NCBI GenBank assembly: GCA_043798435.1
Contig: JAZDOR010000135.1
Location: forward strand, 1 to 18,143
From: JAGUXG01 sp043798435
Lineage (GTDB): Bacteria; UBA9089; UBA9088; JAGUXG01
Direction of reading: 5' to 3'
Length of the DNA: 18,143 nt
The notes below the pieces were generated by a model. The model did no database searches, was not told the DNA's origin, and was given only the letters and a program-made list of their open reading frames with translations. The position numbers and the translations under genes were made by a program. Shown piece by piece: positions 5,746-10,648 of this stretch (the stretch's first letter is position 1; each line of letters starts with the position of its first letter).

Positions 5746-8007
5746 GTGGGTAGGGTTGAGATGCTTTCTACTATCACGCAGTGGTATAAAGACCCAAAGG
5801 TGCGGATTGGTGCCTTGATTGGCTGGGGTGGTGTGGGTAAGTCTGCCTTAGTTAGAAAGTGGTATGATTCTTTTTTGGAGTGCATCAACCATGTTGATGC
5901 ATGCAGTGTCACGGACACTGCACTCCACATTGACGGTATCTTCTGGTGGGGGTTTTATCGCAGTGCGTATCTTGAAGCCTTCCTGAATGCCTTATTAAGA
6001 TATGTAAGCCAGGGAGAAATAGACCCAGGGACGATGAAGAGTAGCTATGAGAAGGTAGATAAAATAAAGGGGTATCTTCAGCAGTCATCATACCTGATTA
6101 TCCTTGATGGACTTGAGCAGATGCAGAAGGGGGAATCAGGAGAAGAATTTGGAAGGATGGAACATTACGAATTGACAGAACTGCTCCATTATTTGGCTGA
6201 TGCTGATATATCAAGTTTCTGTCTGATTACTACCCGCTATCCATTAAAGAACTTAGAGGAATGGAATGAGAGTAGTTACAAAAGACTGGAGTTGATTGAC
6301 CTGAGTATCCCTGATTCCTTGGCTATGCTCAAGAAGCGAGGGACAAAAGGAGATGATGAGGATATAAAGGAGATTGTTGCCAGATACAAAGGTCATGCCC
6401 TGAGCTTGACCTCCTTAGCTGGATATTTGAAGAGATACCATAATGGGGATATAAAACAGGCATCAGATATTGAGTTTATCTTTGGTGATAAGGAACGATT
6501 CAAGGATATGAACAGGCTATTACAAAGATACTCTGAGAAGATGTCTGAGGCAGAGCTTTGTTTTTTGAATATATTCTCGTTATTTCGCAAAGAGGTGACT
6601 GAGAAGGAGTTCTCTGGTGTCTTTCAGCATAACATAGGATTCAATGATGTGTTGGTCAATATGAATGAGCTTAGTTTCAAGGATTTGCTCAATGGGCTTG
6701 TTGAATGGCGGCTCATATCCTTTGATGAAACAAAAAGCTCCTATACCACACACCCATTGACAAAAAGCTATTTTGAATCCGCCTTTAATGAAAAAGATAA
6801 GAAACTATGTCATAAGCGTATCTATCACTATTTTGGCGAATATGCACCAGAAAAGCCTGAAACTTTGGAAGAGATGCAGCCTCTGTTTGAACAGGTCTAT
6901 CACGGTTGTTTTGCCGGACTTTATGATGAGGTGTTTAATAATGTTTATTTGGAGAAAATACATAGAAGGAAGGAGCATTTTATTATATATAAACTTGGTG
7001 CTTGGGAGACTGACCTATCCCTTGTAGAAATATTCTTTCCAAAGGGCGAGATTTCCAAGATGCCACTTGTGAGTAAAAAGAGTGACCAAAGCCTTCTTCT
7101 CAATGAAGCAGGGAGGGCACTCCTTTGTACAGGCAGACCAAAAGAGGCTGAAGAGCCATTTTTGACAGGAGTTAAGATGTTCATTGAGGCAAAGGACTGG
7201 AAAAATGCCTCTGCAGGTTATCAAAACTTAGCTGACCTTCAGTTTCGAACAGGTAGGCTAAAAAAAGCGATTGAAACTACCAGAAGTGCACTTACGATGG
7301 CAGAGAGGGCAGAGTATAATGAATATATCAGGGATTCAAAAACCCGTCTTGCCTGGATACTCCATCTTTTAGGCAATACTGAAGAGGCAGAAAAGGAGTT
7401 CATAGAGGCAGATGAGCTTGAAGGAAGGATCAGTGGTGATCGGCTTTACGGTTTAATAGGAGTTTGGTATGCTGATTTCTTCATATCAATCAAGAGAATC
7501 GATGAGGCACTTGAGCTTACCCAGAAAAATCTTGAGATTTGCCAAAAGAATAATTGGACAGCTTACATCTCAAGGTGCCACCGCACACTCTCTGCTATCA
7601 AAAGGATAAAAGGAAACCATCAAAAGGCTGAAGCACATCTCCAAGAAGCACTTGAGCTTGCAAGAAGGGTCGGTATGCCATATCTTGAAATTGAGGCCTT
7701 GCTTGAATCAGGTAGACTGCACCTTGATATGGAAAGATACGCAGATGCTATCTCCGAAGCAAACCAAGTCCTGAAGCTATGTGCCCGCACAGGCTTCAAA
7801 CTCTATGAACCCGATGCAGAACTAATCTTAGCCAGGGCATATCTTAGTATGGAGTGCAGTGTCCATGACACTGCATGCATCGACACGGTCGATGCACTCC
7901 AAAATAAAGCCAAATCCTTTGCCCAATCTGCCTACGACAAAGCCACCTCAATGCACTACCACTTGCCCAAACTTGAGGCTGAGCATTTACTGACAAAAAA
8001 AGAATGA
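5746..8007 (+). CDS. STAND NTPase-TPR protein (C-terminal half of the DUF4062 fusion)
   Basis: Numbered from the first usable start codon (GTG 5746), 753 residues. The frame is open from 5620, and the conserved upstream residues LHNQTPPEPNFVGR show that the protein really begins further left; no ribosome site precedes the GTG. Walker A GWGGVGKS is at 26-33, Walker B LIILDGLEQ near 117-125, CLITTRYP at 159-166, GHALSL at 216-221, then a winged-helix part, a PETLEEMQPLFEQVYHGC block and TPR repeats to the end. It is a close paralogue of the NTPase-TPR part of the HNH-STAND protein. An inverted palindromic element lengthens the loop after Walker A (residues 45-60), and a second one lies near the C-terminus. 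With frameshifting, the product would be about 1255 residues: DUF4062, ATPase-like, winged helix, STAND, TPR. Likely a ligand-sensing defence switch. Confidence 0.85.
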   Translation: MGRVEMLSTITQWYKDPKVRIGALIGWGGVGKSALVRKWYDSFLECINHVDACSVTDTALHIDGIFWWGFYRSAYLEAFLNALLRYVSQGEIDPGTMKSSYEKVDKIKGYLQQSSYLIILDGLEQMQKGESGEEFGRMEHYELTELLHYLADADISSFCLITTRYPLKNLEEWNESSYKRLELIDLSIPDSLAMLKKRGTKGDDEDIKEIVARYKGHALSLTSLAGYLKRYHNGDIKQASDIEFIFGDKERFKDMNRLLQRYSEKMSEAELCFLNIFSLFRKEVTEKEFSGVFQHNIGFNDVLVNMNELSFKDLLNGLVEWRLISFDETKSSYTTHPLTKSYFESAFNEKDKKLCHKRIYHYFGEYAPEKPETLEEMQPLFEQVYHGCFAGLYDEVFNNVYLEKIHRRKEHFIIYKLGAWETDLSLVEIFFPKGEISKMPLVSKKSDQSLLLNEAGRALLCTGRPKEAEEPFLTGVKMFIEAKDWKNASAGYQNLADLQFRTGRLKKAIETTRSALTMAERAEYNEYIRDSKTRLAWILHLLGNTEEAEKEFIEADELEGRISGDRLYGLIGVWYADFFISIKRIDEALELTQKNLEICQKNNWTAYISRCHRTLSAIKRIKGNHQKAEAHLQEALELARRVGMPYLEIEALLESGRLHLDMERYADAISEANQVLKLCARTGFKLYEPDAELILARAYLSMECSVHDTACIDTVDALQNKAKSFAQSAYDKATSMHYHLPKLEAEHLLTKKE
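5877..5926 (-). repeat. 50-bp double-hairpin palindromic element, inverted copy C
   Basis: This is the same element in reverse orientation: GGAG, hairpin TGCATCAAC-CAT-GTTGATGCA, hairpin TGCAGTGTC-ACG-GACACTGCA, CTCC. Compared with the reverse complement of copy A there are four differences. Two of them (TCGAC/GTCGA changed to TCAAC/GTTGA) are compensating and keep the 9-bp stem; the other two fall in the loops. It lies in frame at a place unrelated to copies A, B and D, inside the NTPase domain. Confidence 0.8.
7851..7900 (+). repeat. 50-bp double-hairpin palindromic element, copy D
   Basis: Identical in all 50 bases to copies A (521-570) and B (4079-4128), in frame near the C-terminus of the second STAND-TPR frame. 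Confidence 0.85.
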
Positions 8008-8519
8008 TACAGGATTTATTTCGGATAATATCTTTGTTGGTAGCGTCTTTGGTTCTGGGAATCCTTGTGAATGGGTTTCATCCTATGGGTCTGCCAGTCT
8101 GGCTGACTGAGGTAAAAGAGCCAGCAATGCCAGTCTGGGTATGGAAGGGCTTAGAGACAAAAGATGCCCCGGCTGCTTTTTGCAAGGTATCAAATGGAGA
8201 GGGTATCCTGGTGGATGTGCGAAATAAAGAGGATTACAGAAAAGGACATGCCAGGGATGCCCTTAATCTGCCATATTATGGATTTTCCGAGCATTATCCA
8301 GCCTTTGCAAAGAGGGTAGCCAAAAAAGAGCATCTCTTCATATACTGCTATCATTCAAAGTGCGTTTTGGACATCTGGGTGGCAAAGAGATTGCTCACCT
8401 CAGGGTTTTCCAATTTGACTATCATAGAAGAAGGGTTTGAAGGTTGGAAGAGACTTAAATTAGCCACAGAGACACGGAGAACACAGAGAGAAAATGAAAA
8501 AAATAAAGAATTAGATTGA
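8004..8519 (+). CDS. Membrane-anchored rhodanese-like sulfurtransferase
   Basis: A 171-residue protein. Residues 6-23 are a hydrophobic helix, probably an uncleaved anchor. Residues about 52-150 form a single rhodanese domain: GILVDVRNKEDYRKGHARDA (67-86, the DxR and GH motifs), active-loop cysteine C115 in IYCYHSKC, and EEGFEGWK at the end. Rhodaneses carry sulfur on the loop cysteine as a persulfide. The ATG overlaps the stop of the STAND gene as ATGA, so translation is coupled. The last 20 residues (ATETRRTQRENEKN...) are encoded by a CACAGAGACAC-type repeat arm and look like read-through into repeat DNA. With the next gene it makes a rhodanese + MauE/DoxX pair, suggesting periplasmic or membrane sulfur/thiol chemistry. 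Substrate unknown. Confidence 0.8.
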   Translation: MIQDLFRIISLLVASLVLGILVNGFHPMGLPVWLTEVKEPAMPVWVWKGLETKDAPAAFCKVSNGEGILVDVRNKEDYRKGHARDALNLPYYGFSEHYPAFAKRVAKKEHLFIYCYHSKCVLDIWVAKRLLTSGFSNLTIIEEGFEGWKRLKLATETRRTQRENEKNKELD

Positions 8520-8560
8520 AGACTTTTTATAAATCTCTGTGAACTCTGTGCCTCTGTGGC
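8463..8560. repeat. Inverted repeat of CACAGAGACAC type between rhodanese and MauE-like genes
   Basis: Arms of 27 nt (8463-8489 and 8534-8560) pair at 23 positions around a 44-nt loop that includes the rhodanese stop. The left arm is translated as the C-terminal tail of the rhodanese. Repeats of this wording are common in intergenic DNA of many environmental bacteria. It might act as a transcript stabiliser or attenuator; no U-tract marks it as a terminator. Confidence 0.7.
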
Positions 8561-8601
8561 AAAAAAGGAAATTCCTATATAATGAACTTACCAACTACAA
8601 A

Positions 8602-9141
8602 ATGAAAGTTTGGATACAAAGGGTGATAGGAGGTTCTATGTTCTATGTTCAAGGTTCTATGTTTAAGGTTTGGATACAAAGGGTTTTGAGGCTTACAATA
8701 GGAGGTTCTATGTTCAAGGTTCAAGGTTCTATGTTCAAGGTTTGGATACAAAGGGTTTTGAGGCTCACAATCGGAGGAATATTCGTCTATGCCAGCATAG
8801 ATAAGATAATCCAACCAGATAGATTGGCTGAGATAATTGTGGGCTACCAAATCCTGCCCCTTGGTCTGGTCAACATCTCTGCTATCTGGCTTCCATACTT
8901 AGAGCTTCTGCTCGGGGTCTTTGTTATCCTCGGAATATGGCTCAGGGCCTGCTCTCTTTGCCTGATATGCCTATCTTTAATCTACATTTCTGCAATTCTC
9001 TCTGCTTTGGCAAGGGGCATTCCTTTGGTCTGCGGATGCTTTTCAGTAAATTCTGCAAGCTACAAAACATGGTACTCTATCTGGCAAGAATCTTTGCTAT
9101 TGCTTGGCTCTCTCCTCCTATGGGCAATAACAAAAAGGTAA
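8602..9141 (+). CDS. MauE/DoxX-family membrane protein with repeat-expanded N-terminus
   Basis: 179 residues from ATG 8602, with about four membrane helices (roughly 54-70, 88-112, 115-137, 160-176). The core FVYASIDKIIQPDRLAEII, YLELLLGVFVILG and the cysteine motif CGCF (144-147) fit the MauE/DoxX group of quinone- or thiol-linked membrane proteins. Residues 2-59 contain three copies of a KVWIQRV(LRLTIGG) segment separated by GSMFKVQGSMF spacers, so the native N-terminus has been multiplied by a DNA repeat (8605-8780). The start is uncertain: a GTG at 8539 and ATGs at 8638 and 8710 are in frame, the last two each preceded by AGGAGG. It lies downstream of the rhodanese and probably in the same transcript. 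Function in sulfur or disulfide metabolism is inferred. Confidence 0.7.
   Translation: MKVWIQRVIGGSMFYVQGSMFKVWIQRVLRLTIGGSMFKVQGSMFKVWIQRVLRLTIGGIFVYASIDKIIQPDRLAEIIVGYQILPLGLVNISAIWLPYLELLLGVFVILGIWLRACSLCLICLSLIYISAILSALARGIPLVCGCFSVNSASYKTWYSIWQESLLLLGSLLLWAITKR
8605..8780 (+). repeat. Tandem repeat inside the MauE-like gene
   Basis: The TTTGGATACAAAGGGT block occurs three times, at spacings of 60 and 72 bp, joined by GGTTCTATGTTCAAGGTTC units. All spacings are multiples of three, so the frame stays open. The reverse strand reads LEHRTLNLEHRT-like peptides, a known sign of this repeat class. Confidence 0.75.
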
Positions 9142-9475
9142 CACTTTACTCATCTGAAGAAGAGATTCACCGCTGAGACACGGAGACTTTGGAGAAATAA
9201 AATATAATCACGAAACCCCGAAAGAGCGAAAACCAGAAAAAAATATTTTTAACCACGAAAGACACGAAGAATTATTCAGAATAATTTTTAATATTTTTAT
9301 CTTTCTCTGTGCTCTTCTCGGTGCTTTGTGGTTCAACTCTCTTTTTCCCCTTTCGGGATTTCTCCCTTTCGGGCTTTCGTGTTTCTTCTTTCTCCGTGAC
9401 CTCTGTGTCTTGAGTGGTTTATATTCTTTGTTGCACTTCACTCTCGGTAAATAGTTACACAAAAAGATTAGGAGA
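9142..9475. repeat. Intergenic region with three nested inverted repeats
   Basis: There is no credible gene in this gap. Three different repeat arms are nested. Outer: 9168-9197 (GAGACACGGAGACT type) with 9390-9420. Middle: 9207-9231 (CACGAAACCCCGAAAG type) with 9348-9381. Inner: 9250-9268 (AACCACGAAAGACACGAAG) with 9302-9332. The centre, 9270-9288, is itself a near-palindrome (AATTATTCAGAATAATT). Together they could form one long imperfect hairpin in RNA or single-stranded DNA. Confidence 0.7.
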
Positions 9476-9504
9476 TTGACAAAACCAGAGCTATTCTCTA
9501 TAAT
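9476..9504 (+). promoter_or_regulatory. Perfect consensus sigma70 promoter of the dehydratase gene
   Basis: TTGACA at 9476-9481, a 17-bp spacer, and TATAAT at 9499-9504. Counting 7 bases from the end of the -10 box puts the transcription start at about 9511, which is the A of the gene's ATG. The predicted mRNA is therefore leaderless. No Shine-Dalgarno site is seen before this ATG. Confidence 0.75.
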
Positions 9505-9510
9505 AAAACT

Positions 9511-10479
9511 ATGAATTTTTGGAGTAAAAAGAGGGTTTTTGTTACAGGTGCGACAGGGCTTCTTGGCTCTTGCGTCAAGAAAAGGCTGGGAGATTTAGGT
9601 GCTTTCGTTGTGGCACTTATGAGGGATAAGGTGCCTCATTCTGCCTTAGATTATGATGGTCTCACTATAGTCTCTGGTGAGCTTTTGGACCCCTATCTCA
9701 TTGAAAGGGCTTTGAATGAGTATGAGATAGACACAATCTTCCATTTGGGAGCCCAGACCATAGTTGGTGTGGCAAATACCTCTCCTATCTCCACCTTTGA
9801 ATCTAATATCAGGGGAACCTGGAATATCCTTGAGGCGGCAAGGCATCTTCCGAGGATAGAGAGAATCGTTGTTGCCTCATCTGACAAGGCTTATGGTGAG
9901 AGTAAAGACCTGCCATACACAGAAGAACATCCCTTGAGAGGAAGACATCCCTATGACTGCTCAAAGTCCTGCGTTGACTTGCTATCCCAATGCTATATTC
10001 ACACCTACAATCTTCCCATTGGAATAACAAGGTGCGGAAATATATATGGCGGAGGGGATATGAACCTGAGCAGGCTTATACCTGGAACAATCGTCTCTCT
10101 CCTTTTGGGTGAAAGACCGCTTATCAGGTCTGATGGCTGTCCAAAGAGGGATTATGTCTATGTTGAGGATGTGGCAGATGGACTTATTTTGCTTGCCTCT
10201 AACCTGAACAGACCAGAGATTAGAGGAGAGGCATTCAACTTCAGCACAGAAACCCCTTTGAGTGTCCTTGAGGTCACCCAGAAGCTCCTAGCGATAATGA
10301 AGAAAGAGGATTTGCCGCCAATGATATTGGCTGAGTCAAGGGGAGAGATAGAGGACCAGTATCTATCCTGCAAGAAGGCAAGGGAGAGGCTTTCCTTTAA
10401 GCCGAAGTTTTCAATAGATGAAGGTCTGGAGCGGACAGTTGAGTGGTATAAGGAACATATCTCCTGGTTTTCCAGGTGA
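9511..10479 (+). CDS. NAD-dependent sugar-nucleotide epimerase/dehydratase (CDP-glucose 4,6-dehydratase-like)
   Basis: A 322-residue extended short-chain dehydrogenase. The nucleotide-binding GATGLLG lies at 13-19, HLGAQTIVGVAN at 78-89, SSDKAYGE at 123-130 and the catalytic Tyr-Lys pair YDCSK at 148-152. RCGNIYGGGDMNLSRLIPGT and SDGCPKRDYVYVEDV complete the substrate part. The wording of these blocks is closest to CDP-glucose/GDP-mannose 4,6-dehydratases, which remove water from a sugar nucleotide using bound NAD on the way to deoxysugars of lipopolysaccharide or capsule. The exact substrate cannot be decided from the sequence. The length is typical. It stands alone between repeat-filled gaps, with its own consensus promoter whose start point coincides with the ATG. 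Confidence 0.85.
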   Translation: MNFWSKKRVFVTGATGLLGSCVKKRLGDLGAFVVALMRDKVPHSALDYDGLTIVSGELLDPYLIERALNEYEIDTIFHLGAQTIVGVANTSPISTFESNIRGTWNILEAARHLPRIERIVVASSDKAYGESKDLPYTEEHPLRGRHPYDCSKSCVDLLSQCYIHTYNLPIGITRCGNIYGGGDMNLSRLIPGTIVSLLLGERPLIRSDGCPKRDYVYVEDVADGLILLASNLNRPEIRGEAFNFSTETPLSVLEVTQKLLAIMKKEDLPPMILAESRGEIEDQYLSCKKARERLSFKPKFSIDEGLERTVEWYKEHISWFSR

Positions 10480-10507
10480 TGGTAATCGCTGCGGTAGTGT
10501 AAGAAAA

Positions 10508-10602
10508 GGGGATGTGGGGATTATGGAGATACGGGGATAAAATTTTGAATTAAAAATTAAAAATGAATAATCTCCATATCCCCATTATCTCCTTATCCCC
10601 CT
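10508..10602. repeat. Imperfect inverted repeat of GGGGATnnGGAGAT units after the dehydratase
   Basis: The left arm (about 10508-10541) repeats GGGGAT/TGGAGAT units and the right arm (about 10570-10602) has the complementary ATCTCC/ATCCCC units, around an AT-rich loop. It lies between two genes in the same direction and may form an RNA hairpin that ends or protects the upstream transcript. No U-run follows. Confidence 0.55.
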
Positions 10603-10648
10603 TCATTACACCTCTGATACATAGCCTGAACGGTTACGGTGACTATAA

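Noticed and set aside
521..7900. CRISPR-like array from the repeated palindromic element
   Set aside because: The copies are kilobases apart, inside coding sequence and without regular spacers.
8539..8601. GTG start at 8539 for the MauE-like protein
   Set aside because: The added 21 residues come from the arm of the inverted repeat and have no ribosome site; ATG 8602 or later starts are more likely.
8575..8850. 91-codon minus-strand frame with LEHRTLNLEHRT repeats
   Set aside because: This peptide pattern is a known artefact of the GAACATAGAACC-type DNA repeat; the plus-strand membrane protein explains the region better.
9208..9462. 84-codon minus-strand frame rich in Arg and Lys
   Set aside because: It lies wholly inside the nested inverted repeats and reads as low-complexity repeat translation, with no ribosome site or recognisable domain.
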